From the NCBI GenBank assembly GCA_003232445.1, contig QIJM01000501.1, positions 1-7,250 of the forward strand: DNA of 7,250 nucleotides. Direction: 5' to 3'. Shown here one piece after another: positions 1-5,868 of the stretch; within the stretch, counting starts at the first letter, position 1, and every line of letters begins with the position of its first letter. Position numbers and translations under genes: made by a program. Source of the DNA: Paraglaciecola arctica (GTDB taxonomy: Bacteria; Pseudomonadota; Gammaproteobacteria; Enterobacterales; Alteromonadaceae). The notes beneath the pieces are model-generated. The model did no database searches, had not been told where the DNA came from, and worked only from the letters and a program-made list of their open reading frames with translations.

Positions 1-95
1 AATAGGTCAACTATTCTTTCATTCAAGCGCCTTGATTAGGTGCCTTTAAATCTCGCTGAGTGGCTAATTGTTAGGATGGATTGGTATAAATACAC
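1..95. repeat. Possible dispersed palindromic intergenic element (partial)
   Basis: This non-coding stretch contains a stem-loop, GCGCCT (27-32) pairing with AGGTGC (38-43) across a 5-base loop with one G-T pair, and ends near a TTGGTATAA box (81-89). Short reading frames here stop quickly (for example at positions 37-39) and none can be supported as the end of a gene. The general look resembles palindromic intergenic repeats I associate with Alteromonadales genomes. That resemblance is from memory, no second copy of the whole unit is in the window, and the left end is cut by the window edge. Confidence 0.3.
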
Positions 96-122
96 TTAGG
101 TTATCACCACCTTAACATAAAC

Positions 123-145
123 GGCAATTTGCCAGTGCTATTGCC
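123..145. repeat. Small perfect inverted repeat downstream of the GST gene
   Basis: GGCAAT (123-128) pairs with ATTGCC (140-145) over an 11-base loop. It lies 22 bases past the stop codon of the minus-strand glutathione transferase gene, so it could help end that transcript. On the minus strand it is not followed by a run of T, so a classical intrinsic terminator is not supported. On the plus strand the following bases are moderately T-rich, which would fit the end of a gene lying left of the window. Confidence 0.25.
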
Positions 146-167
146 TATTTGTTGTTTATTGCAATTT

Positions 168-827
168 TTAACTGAGACTCGCGATATATTTGTTGAATTC
201 TATATTGGCAAGCTTTCTGTCGGCGGCAATTTTAATCACGTCTTCTCGCTGATTTAATTGTGTCATAAGTTGTTTAGCACTTGGTGCCATGTCAAGTAAA
301 TCAAGACCAAATAACTTGCCAGCAACCACTGAAGCTAGATCAGCACTATACAGAAATACTATGTCAGCAGCCGTTAGATGTTTGCCTGCAAGATAAGGAC
401 TGAATTGGGCGCAGCGAGCTATGCCTTCCATACCTTTACATAAAGCGCGTTTAACCTCTTTTTTAGTAAGATCGTCGACTGCTTGTCCAAAAAAAACTTC
501 AGGGTGGCAACGTCGAGCGGGTAGCTCTAAATACAACTCTGCCATTTTTACCAATTCTCTAATCTTGGCCTTTTCGAAAGTATTGCCAGGATACAAGGGC
601 TTATCTGGATAGTTGTCATCTAGATATTCAAGTATGACATTGGTTTCAGTCAAAACCCCTTGCTCTGTCTCTAAAGCCGGCACTTTACCCATGGGGCTTT
701 TACTGAGATATTTAGCTGACTGATTGGGATAAAGGGTGACCGTTTTATATTCAATACCTTTAATTGCGAATGCTAATTTGATCATATTGAAGTAGTTACT
801 GACGTCAAAACCATACAGAGTTAACAT
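168..827 (-). CDS. Glutathione S-transferase family protein
   Basis: The 219-residue product has the usual length and two-domain plan of cytosolic glutathione transferases, which conjugate or reduce substrates using glutathione. Residues 1 to about 80 form the thioredoxin-like half. The block SPMGKVPAL (44-52) supplies the cis-proline (Pro50) that binds the glutathione backbone, and E61-T62 sits where family members place an Glu-Ser pair contacting the gamma-glutamyl group. Ser10, Asn11 and Tyr12 are the candidates for the thiol-activating position. Residues from about 90 on are the helical half, with the N-capping segment LTAAD near residue 152-155. The ATG start is preceded by AAAGG (836-840 on the minus strand) at 8 bases. 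The gene is divergent from the DUF3010 gene and appears monocistronic. Family assignment is secure; subclass and substrate cannot be told from sequence alone. Confidence 0.9.
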   Translation of the reverse strand: MLTLYGFDVSNYFNMIKLAFAIKGIEYKTVTLYPNQSAKYLSKSPMGKVPALETEQGVLTETNVILEYLDDNYPDKPLYPGNTFEKAKIRELVKMAELYLELPARRCHPEVFFGQAVDDLTKKEVKRALCKGMEGIARCAQFSPYLAGKHLTAADIVFLYSADLASVVAGKLFGLDLLDMAPSAKQLMTQLNQREDVIKIAADRKLANIEFNKYIASLS

Positions 828-933
828 TTTTTGTACCTTTGAGTGGGTTATTTAGGGCTTGTGTATGTTGGTATAACGCATCCATTCACTCAACATCGTT
901 TTATTGATGTATGAGTATCACTGATATTTAGGA

Positions 934-963
934 TCAACAGACTCTAAGTATTTACGTTATAAT
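934..963 (+). promoter_or_regulatory. Sigma70-like promoter of the DUF3010 gene
   Basis: A perfect -10 box TATAAT (958-963) lies 18 bases after TCAACA (934-939), which matches 4 of 6 positions of the -35 consensus. Transcription would start near 970, giving a leader of about 25 bases that includes the AGGG ribosome binding site at 981-984. No comparably good promoter was found for the divergent glutathione transferase gene. Confidence 0.6.
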
Positions 964-993
964 CCGCACAATTAAAATTAAGGGTAAAGTGTT

Positions 994-1431
994 ATGCGTG
1001 TAATTGGTGTTGAGTTAAGTGGTAATGATGCAAATATTTGTTTGTTATCTTTGGCTGAAGAAGTATTCCAAATTCCTGATTGCCATACGCGCAAACTATC
1101 ACTGCCTAAAAACGCAATAGCTAAAGACTTACGTTATTTTCAAAAAACTTTTGCGCAATTAGTACAAGATTACAAAGTTGAGCAAATAGTTATTCGTCAA
1201 CGTCCGATGAAAGGCAAATTTGCTGGTGGTGCAATAGGTTTTAAACTAGAAGCGGCGTTAGAGTTGTTGAATGATGTTGAAGTGATTGTGTTGTCTCCCA
1301 CAGCGATTAAAGAATCATTAAAACGCAATCCTGTGCTGGTGCCTATACCCGACACTGGCTTAAAAATGTTTCAAGAAGTAGCATTCAATACTGCGTTCGC
1401 TTATCTGATGAAAGATAAATACGCAGTATAA
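994..1431 (+). CDS. DUF3010 family protein of unknown function
   Basis: The 145-residue soluble protein is recognised as DUF3010, a short family found mainly in marine gammaproteobacteria. It begins with a strand-turn-strand pattern, VIGVELSGNDANICLL (3-18), and has a second conserved block, IVIRQRPMKGKFAGG (65-79), followed by a helix. This arrangement resembles the core of the RNase H/RuvC-like fold, where an acidic residue sits at the end of the first strand; Glu7 would occupy that place. Where RuvC-like nucleases have a second acid, this protein has Arg68-Gln69, so nuclease activity is doubtful. The fold suggestion is inference. There is no signal peptide or membrane segment. The start has AGGG 9 bases upstream and a good promoter. 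The gene converges with the membrane-protein gene, 48 bases from its stop; no clear terminator is visible in that gap. Confidence 0.85.
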   Translation: MRVIGVELSGNDANICLLSLAEEVFQIPDCHTRKLSLPKNAIAKDLRYFQKTFAQLVQDYKVEQIVIRQRPMKGKFAGGAIGFKLEAALELLNDVEVIVLSPTAIKESLKRNPVLVPIPDTGLKMFQEVAFNTAFAYLMKDKYAV

Positions 1432-1479
1432 TACCAATACAGGAAAAAAGTGTCGCTAATCTTAAATTAATGCGTTTCA

Positions 1480-2040
1480 TTATGGCTCCTTAGGGGTGTT
1501 ATTGGCTGTGGCTTTACTTTTCCTGCTACGTAAACCATAAACAACTAAATAGACTAAAAGCAGAGCTATGATTACAAAGGCACACCACTTTATAGCTGTG
1601 ACAAACCCAGCTATATCTGCAATTACAGTATGTTTTGTAGGATAAGTGCTGAGCAGGAAAACTAAAATAGAGTTTTCAGTTAAGTCAAAAGATACGACAA
1701 CATAAGGTATTAAAATGATTTTTTTAGGGAATGGGATAGATAGTTTTTTTATGATCAAGGTCAGAATCATGGCTAATAAAGTGCCATAAAAAATGGGATA
1801 GGCCAGATCAGCAGTTAACAAACCAATTATGTATCTGGTACGAAGGGCTTCGCCATAACTCGTCAACATATGATAAAGCGTGTCGTGGTTATACCAAAAG
1901 AGTAAGTCGAGCGGTCCAACGTTGCCAGTATTGATAATATTAGGTAAGAGATACAGTGGGAATATTAAATAGACCACGCTCATGCCGATTATCAATCGAA
2001 TGTTAGCCACTTTGAAGAACCAAACAATTATATTTCCCAT
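1480..2040 (-). CDS. Uncharacterised four-helix membrane protein
   Basis: The 186-residue product has four hydrophobic segments at about residues 14-33, 70-97, 106-131 and 143-168, then a short basic, hydrophilic tail. It should lie in the inner membrane. I recognise no named family. Conserved-looking polar residues lie within or beside the helices: Y62 and R67/R69 before helix 2, D78-x-x-Y-P82-x-x-Y85 in helix 2, and D119-x-x-E122-N123 in helix 3. I recall a similar 'D..[FY]P..Y ... D..EN' pattern from unannotated membrane proteins in other bacteria. The ATG start has AAAGG 6 bases upstream (2047-2051). The gene follows the AsmA-like gene on the same strand with an 82-base gap that contains its own likely promoter and an inverted repeat, so it may be transcribed both from upstream and independently. 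No function is claimed. Confidence 0.8.
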   Translation of the reverse strand: MGNIIVWFFKVANIRLIIGMSVVYLIFPLYLLPNIINTGNVGPLDLLFWYNHDTLYHMLTSYGEALRTRYIIGLLTADLAYPIFYGTLLAMILTLIIKKLSIPFPKKIILIPYVVVSFDLTENSILVFLLSTYPTKHTVIADIAGFVTAIKWCAFVIIALLLVYLVVYGLRSRKSKATANNTPKEP

Positions 2041-2056
2041 TTCACGCCTTTGCCTA

Positions 2057-2086
2057 AGATGATAAATTTCTTAGTGCTTATCATCT
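2057..2086. repeat. 9+9 bp inverted repeat, candidate operator
   Basis: AGATGATAA (2057-2065) and TTATCATCT (2078-2086) are exact reverse complements separated by 12 bases. One arm covers the proposed -10 box of the minus-strand promoter (2080-2085), and the other lies just downstream of the expected start point (about 2073). This placement suits a repressor binding site. It could instead fold as an AT-rich hairpin in transcripts coming from the AsmA-like gene, but there is no T-run after it on the minus strand, so it is not a typical terminator. Confidence 0.45.
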
Positions 2087-2108
2087 ATCTAAAAACAATA
2101 GGTGTAAA
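2080..2108 (-). promoter_or_regulatory. Likely promoter of the membrane-protein gene
   Basis: Reading the minus strand, TTTACA (2108-2103, 5 of 6 matches to the -35 consensus) is followed after exactly 17 bases by GATGAT (2085-2080, 4 of 6 matches to the -10 consensus). It sits in the gap between the AsmA-like gene and the membrane-protein gene and would let the latter be expressed alone. The -10 box lies inside one arm of an inverted repeat. Confidence 0.4.
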
Positions 2109-2122
2109 CAGTCTGATTAACC

Positions 2123-2899
2123 TCAATTGAATAGGCCTTTGAGCTTATCATTAGCTTTTTCTAACAACTTATCCTTTTGCTTATCGAGCTCTTCATTCAC
2201 TTTTTTCTTGGCCTCTTCTGCCAATCGTTTTTTTGCTTCAGATTTAGCTGCAGCTATCACGTTATCGAGCATGGCATTGACCACGGCAACACCCACTTGA
2301 TCTGCTGGTATGCCGTTAGGTTGGCCAATAGAACCCGCATTGAAAGTGGGTAAGGTAACCTCATAGGCTTTGGTCTCTATATTTAGATCGCCAGTAGACA
2401 GTTGTTCAAAATTGAATTTGAGGCGAACGTTACTCACCGTTACGTTTTCAACAATCACCAAAGGATTGGCTGCATCGTTTGATGCTGGTTGGTTTTTATT
2501 TTTTGGCAAATTTGCTGCTAAGTTATTTTTCAGCACTATCAGATTACCCTGTCCCCCCGCGTCTACTTCATAAAGAATTTCCGGTGCATTGATGCTGATC
2601 GCCTGTACCACATAAGGTTCATTGATAACCTCGCCTAAATCCAGGGTGATCGCGTCGACACTGAACGCATCTTCATTACTGAAACCTTGTGGATTTTTTA
2701 TATCCAGACTGCTGATAGTCATTCGCCCTTCAGTCAGTGCAAGGTCTACATTGAAGACTGACACAGTTGTGCCAAGATATTTACTCCCCTGTTGTTCTAT
2801 TTGCGCACGAATAAAATCGCCCGCTCCACTTAACATATACCAAGCACCACCTGCAATCAGCAGTACTAACACAGTAAAAATTCCTAATCCTTTTTTCAT
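2123..2899 (-). CDS. Small AsmA-like envelope protein, uncharacterised
   Basis: The 258-residue product starts with MKKGLG and a single hydrophobic segment (about residues 5-23), which is an uncleaved anchor or signal. The rest would be periplasmic. The region from about 25 to 185 alternates short beta-strand stretches such as LALTEGRMTISSLDIKNP, ITLDLGEVINEP and ISINAPEILYEV. This repeating pattern is typical of the AsmA/DUF748 type of bridge-like envelope proteins, which in large members help phospholipid handling. Here there is only one short unit. From about residue 215 the tail is rich in Lys, Glu, Asp and Ala (AKKKVNEELDKQKDKLLEKA) and is predicted to be a long amphipathic or coiled-coil helix. 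The start has AAGAGA 5 bases upstream. It may be co-transcribed with the four-helix membrane protein downstream. AsmA-like is inferred from pattern, not from a strong motif. Confidence 0.7.
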   Translation of the reverse strand: MKKGLGIFTVLVLLIAGGAWYMLSGAGDFIRAQIEQQGSKYLGTTVSVFNVDLALTEGRMTISSLDIKNPQGFSNEDAFSVDAITLDLGEVINEPYVVQAISINAPEILYEVDAGGQGNLIVLKNNLAANLPKNKNQPASNDAANPLVIVENVTVSNVRLKFNFEQLSTGDLNIETKAYEVTLPTFNAGSIGQPNGIPADQVGVAVVNAMLDNVIAAAKSEAKKRLAEEAKKKVNEELDKQKDKLLEKANDKLKGLFN

Positions 2900-2933
2900 A
2901 AAATTCTCTTTTAGCTATTTAATGAATACCATT

Positions 2934-2942
2934 ATTGTAACA
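2934..2942 (-). promoter_or_regulatory. Extended -10 element upstream of the AsmA-like gene
   Basis: On the minus strand the sequence reads TGT-TACAAT, that is the TGn extension plus a -10 box matching 5 of 6 positions. No good -35 box is found at 15-18 bases, which is normal for extended -10 promoters. The transcript would start near 2927, leaving a leader of roughly 28 bases before the ATG. Confidence 0.35.
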
Positions 2943-3050
2943 GATTATTTGAATTGCCCGTTCACCTCTTAGCGACTTACCAGCGCGCAAGCAATGTGAA
3001 CAATTTGTGATACAAACATGTTTCTACCTGTGTAAATATGACCTATATTA

Positions 3051-3082
3051 CTTCAGTTTTGCTTACCTGAAGCTTAATTTTT
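3051..3082 (+). terminator. Terminator-like hairpin with no obvious upstream gene
   Basis: CTTCAG (3051-3056) pairs perfectly with CTGAAG (3067-3072) across a 10-base loop, and the plus strand then runs CTTAATTTTT. The shape is that of a weak intrinsic terminator reading rightward, but no plus-strand gene ends nearby. It could mark the end of a short untranslated RNA or of an antisense transcript, or be a chance structure. Confidence 0.25.
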
Positions 3083-3184
3083 ATCATCATAATAGTTGAA
3101 TTTCCGTAGTATTAAATACATAGTAAAGCTATGATTTAGAACATAATATGACTGTAATATTAGTGTGGCAATGTTAATTCGACC

Positions 3185-3214
3185 TCAACATGATGCACGA
3201 ATGATTGATATGAT
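3185..3214 (+). promoter_or_regulatory. Candidate promoter of the DinB-fold gene
   Basis: TCAACA (3185-3190) is followed after 18 bases by TATGAT (3209-3214, 5 of 6 matches to the -10 consensus). The -35 sequence and the spacing are the same as in the DUF3010 promoter. The leader would be about 80 bases. The surrounding AT-rich DNA offers other weaker -10 boxes, so this is a moderate call. Confidence 0.35.
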
Positions 3215-3300
3215 AAAAATGTCACTTTTATGATGAAATTTAATTGTAGTGTCCGAGGTCATTAAGAGGGCGATTAAATCAACAAGTATATAGGAAGCAC

Positions 3301-3822
3301 ATGCTCAATAATGCCATAACACTTGAAGGCCAACTAGAAACTGTTCAACAGGCCAAAGAGTTTTTGCTGGGTTTAACAGCTGAAAATTACCAAATGGTGA
3401 TCAAACCTCATTTTGCTAGCAGCGCTGGCACCCATATGCGACATATATTGGATCATTATTTGGCATTACAAGATGGCTTAAACCAAGGGCTGGTTAATTA
3501 TAATAAACGAAATCGTTATTCCAATGTTGAATCCTGCCCTCAGACCGCTTTGCTTCAGTGGCAAAAAGTTGAACAATGGTTAAAAGAAGTCAGTCAGCTA
3601 GATGCTGAAATGCCACTTACGGTAGTGTGCGAAACCTCTGTTAATGAAACTCAAAATACTCAGACCACATCAACCTTAGCCCGTGAGTTGGTATTTGTTT
3701 CTAGTCACGCGATACACCACTTTTCTTTGTTAGCAGTGATTAATTCTTTGCTGAGTAATAAAAATGAAATCAACTTTGGGATCGCGCCAAGTACTGCTAC
3801 TTATATGCGTCAACAAGCTTAG
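3301..3822 (+). CDS. DinB-fold family protein
   Basis: The 173-residue product matches the four-helix DinB fold, a broad family of metal-binding proteins that includes thiol-dependent transferases. Helix 2 carries GTHMRHILDHY (43-53) with His48 and His52. A later helix carries SSHAIHHFSLL (134-144) with His136 and His140, the HxxxH arrangement expected for metal ligands together with His52. The block REL (128-130) before it and the ending GIAPST (160-165) followed by a tyrosine are typical of one DinB subgroup whose members I know only as uncharacterised. No signal peptide or membrane segment is seen. The ATG is preceded by AGGA at 5 bases. The gene stands alone, divergent from the AsmA-like gene and convergent with the acyltransferase gene. 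The family is well supported. The substrate is unknown, and despite the family name no role in DNA damage repair is implied. Confidence 0.85.
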   Translation: MLNNAITLEGQLETVQQAKEFLLGLTAENYQMVIKPHFASSAGTHMRHILDHYLALQDGLNQGLVNYNKRNRYSNVESCPQTALLQWQKVEQWLKEVSQLDAEMPLTVVCETSVNETQNTQTTSTLARELVFVSSHAIHHFSLLAVINSLLSNKNEINFGIAPSTATYMRQQA

Positions 3823-3969
3823 TGATCAGTTAAATCTTCTTAGGATCGATTGTAAAATCGACGGCATAGGTGCCATGAAACTAAAGTCAGAACTTGTTAA
3901 AAAAGTTTAGCGCTAAGACACCCAATAAAATGTTGAGTAAGGCAATTCTTGTTTGTTGATTTTCCTCGG
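3823..3969. other. Convergent gap with small hairpins
   Basis: Between two converging genes lie TCGATT-GTAA-AATCGA (3846-3861), GGCA-TAGG-TGCC (3863-3874) and the palindrome TTAGCGCTAA (3907-3916). On the minus strand the last is followed by a run of six T (3904-3899), which could serve as a weak terminator for the acyltransferase gene. None has both a strong stem and a T-run, so no terminator is called firmly. Confidence 0.35.
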
Positions 3970-5715
3970 TTACTTTGTTTTCGCTTCTTTATATCCGCGC
4001 CATCCATTACCCATATACAACTTCAATAATTTCTCCGGTGCGTTGGGTAAGTCTACACTGAGCAATAATCCGGGCGTATCGTTAAAGCTTTTATCTATGC
4101 CCAAACAATGAAAAACCGCGCCTAGTTTATTGTAGTGTTTGAGTAAGATAGGTACGTCTTTACCATCGGGTTCAATGCCTTTAAGTAGGGCATTAACATG
4201 GTTTTTTAGTCCATGTTGCACAGCAAAGTCTTGTACTTCAGGGTGTAACGTATGTTCAAACGGCGCTCTTGGTTTAACTTTGTTTGTGTGCGTGACCATA
4301 GCTTGCTGGATAATAGCAACACTGCGCACGTCGAATAACTTACTGATAGATACTGTGCCGTACAAAGTCCTATAGTGGGGATATTGACAGACAAATACGC
4401 CAATCCCGCGCCACAATAAAAACAGTCCTTGGAAGCTGTTTTGGTATTCAGGAATTAGGAATGAACGTCCCAATTCTAAACAGGGCTGTTGTCGATTCAC
4501 AAAGTCAGAGCCAAAATCAAACATACGGTGTAAATACAGGTTTTCTAAGTTGTCATTGGCTAATAACTTATCAGTTTGGCCCATTCGGTATGCACCGATT
4601 AATTGGCCTGTGTCTTGTTTCATCACAAATAAGTGAGTGTAGGTGGCATCAAAGTGATCGGTATCTAGCGGTTCACCGCTGCCTTCGTTATGTTCACGAA
4701 ATACCATTTCCCGCAGGCGAGCGATTTCATTCACCGTATTTGGTATTTGATTTTGATAACCAAAGTACACAGACAAATTTTTGTGATCGAGCAGGTGTTG
4801 TTCACTGGGAAGCTGATGCACTTCGTGCAAAATTGTTTCACCCATAACTTCAACGGCAAGTGGTTGTAATTGGGTGACAGGATCAGCCGTCCATGGTTTT
4901 TGCCAATCAGGATCAAGCAAATAACTTTGTGCCCTGAATAATTCTGTTTGTGTATCGAGATCTATGTCTTTTGCATAATGTTTAATCGCAATTGCCTCAC
5001 CCGCCGTCACCGTTATTTTGGCATTGCGTTTGTTGACCAACTCACGTGGCAACATCAATATGCGGATTCGAAAATACACCCGACCTAAACGATAAAACAA
5101 TGGGCTGTTGAGGCCACTGACGAATATAGGTAAATAATGAGCATTAGTGCGATTGGCGATGCTGGCAATCAATCTGTTCCAGCTGTGGTCGGCGATACGT
5201 TTTGTGTCTTTATGAAAATAACTCACGCGCCCAGCGGGGAAAATAAGTAATGCTCCGCCGGTTTTCACATGTTTTAGGCAAGTACGAATAGAGGGCGCAT
5301 TTTTCGGATCATTTTCTGATAATGGGTTGATAAAAATGAAATAATCTTCAAGCTCAGGGAATATCTTCAGCCCTTGGTTGGCCATCACTTTTATATCCGG
5401 GCGCACTTGTTCAATTGCCCACGCTAAAAACACGCCTTCAATACCGCCAAAAGGATGATTACTGGCGATAACAAGAGGACCCGTTTTAGGGATTTTAGCT
5501 TGTAACTCTTTAAGGCCCAGCAATCGAATATTAAGCCCATCTAACAGGCTTTTTGCGAAAGTTGTTTTGTCTAAACCGTGAAGATTATTTTCACGATATA
5601 AATCGTCTAACTTATTGATAGCAAGAACACGGTCTAATAATTTGAAGATAAGTTTAGTAAAAAAGTTCTTTTTATTATCAGGGACAACATTTAGCAGGCT
5701 GATGGCTGCGGGCAT
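3970..5715 (-). CDS. olsF: Bifunctional OlsF-type acyltransferase (PlsC + OlsB-like domains)
   Basis: The 581-residue protein joins two acyltransferases. The N-terminal half is a PlsC/LPLAT domain, with the catalytic block NHPFGGIEG (86-94, His87 and an acidic Glu93), FPAGRVS (159-165) and PIFVSG (196-201). The C-terminal half is the GNAT-like OlsB domain, with NEIARLREMVF (329-339), LELGRS (413-418) and LLWRGI (433-438), as in ornithine N-acyltransferases. In OlsF of Serratia and Flavobacterium the OlsB-like half N-acylates ornithine with a 3-hydroxyacyl group, and the PlsC half adds the second acyl chain, giving a phosphorus-free membrane aminolipid. Some relatives use glycine or other amino acids, so the head group is not certain. 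It should act at the inner face of the cytoplasmic membrane. The ATG at 5715 is chosen because GGA lies 8 bases upstream; a TTG five codons earlier (5730) has no ribosome binding site. It is divergent from pyrC and stands alone. Confidence 0.8.
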   Translation of the reverse strand: MPAAISLLNVVPDNKKNFFTKLIFKLLDRVLAINKLDDLYRENNLHGLDKTTFAKSLLDGLNIRLLGLKELQAKIPKTGPLVIASNHPFGGIEGVFLAWAIEQVRPDIKVMANQGLKIFPELEDYFIFINPLSENDPKNAPSIRTCLKHVKTGGALLIFPAGRVSYFHKDTKRIADHSWNRLIASIANRTNAHYLPIFVSGLNSPLFYRLGRVYFRIRILMLPRELVNKRNAKITVTAGEAIAIKHYAKDIDLDTQTELFRAQSYLLDPDWQKPWTADPVTQLQPLAVEVMGETILHEVHQLPSEQHLLDHKNLSVYFGYQNQIPNTVNEIARLREMVFREHNEGSGEPLDTDHFDATYTHLFVMKQDTGQLIGAYRMGQTDKLLANDNLENLYLHRMFDFGSDFVNRQQPCLELGRSFLIPEYQNSFQGLFLLWRGIGVFVCQYPHYRTLYGTVSISKLFDVRSVAIIQQAMVTHTNKVKPRAPFEHTLHPEVQDFAVQHGLKNHVNALLKGIEPDGKDVPILLKHYNKLGAVFHCLGIDKSFNDTPGLLLSVDLPNAPEKLLKLYMGNGWRGYKEAKTK

Positions 5716-5854
5716 AAAACAGTTCCACAAAATAGATAAATAATTTATGACACTAATAGTGCTTTAATTTTCCAGTAAATTCAGCAAATTCTTGTTCAAT
5801 GGCAAAGTATTATGTTGTTGAATCAATAAAAGCACCTTGAATTTAGTGTTTGCT

Positions 5855-5868
5855 GGAGGATAATAGTG
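5855..5868 (+). promoter_or_regulatory. Strong ribosome binding site with GTG start for pyrC
   Basis: GGAGG (5855-5859) stands 6 bases before GTG (5866), an optimal arrangement. An in-frame ATG (5914) 16 codons later also has a ribosome binding site, AGGA at 5905-5908, 5 bases upstream. The first signal is the stronger and decides the start chosen here, though family length fits the second better. Confidence 0.5.

Larger units (their letters stand above)
2900..3300. other. 401-base non-coding divergent intergenic region
   Basis: This AT-rich stretch separates the minus-strand AsmA-like gene from the plus-strand DinB-fold gene, and is the longest gene-free interval in the window. No reading frame here can be supported. 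It holds an extended -10 element for the left gene (2934-2942), a 10-base palindrome AAACATGTTT (3014-3023), a stem-loop followed by a T tract (3051-3082), a promoter candidate for the right gene (3185-3214), and the ribosome binding site AGGA (3292-3295). GACCTC (3181-3186) and GAGGTC (3255-3260) form a distant inverted pair flanking the presumed start point. Nothing else stands out. Confidence 0.6.

Noticed and set aside
1..49. Tail end of an upstream gene in either of the two open plus frames
   Set aside because: The frames give only 12-15 residues before stopping and show no family signal.
841..900. Promoter for the glutathione transferase gene on the minus strand (TTGAGT box)
   Set aside because: At 17 bases the -10 position reads CAACAT, only 3 of 6 matches; no better pair was found.
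2622..2972. Plus-strand open frame of 116 codons antisense to the AsmA-like gene
   Set aside because: It overlaps the start and most of the first half of a gene with a convincing signal anchor, its product resembles no family, and it has no clear ribosome binding site.
2995..3012. CRP-like site from two TGTGA boxes
   Set aside because: The boxes are in direct repeat (TGTGA-N6-TGTGA), not the inverted TGTGA-N6-TCACA arrangement that CRP needs.
4461..4847. Plus-strand open frame of 128 codons inside the acyltransferase gene
   Set aside because: It lies opposite the conserved OlsB-like domain, which fixes the real coding strand; the product has no recognisable motif.
5716..5730. TTG start at 5730 for the acyltransferase, adding five residues
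   Set aside because: There is no ribosome binding site before it, while the ATG at 5715 has GGA at 8 bases.
5830..5854. Leader hairpin before pyrC that could hide the ribosome binding site, as in enterobacteria
   Set aside because: Pairing of AAGCAC with GTGTTT is possible but weak, does not cover GGAGG, and no G/C-rich stem like that of E. coli is seen.
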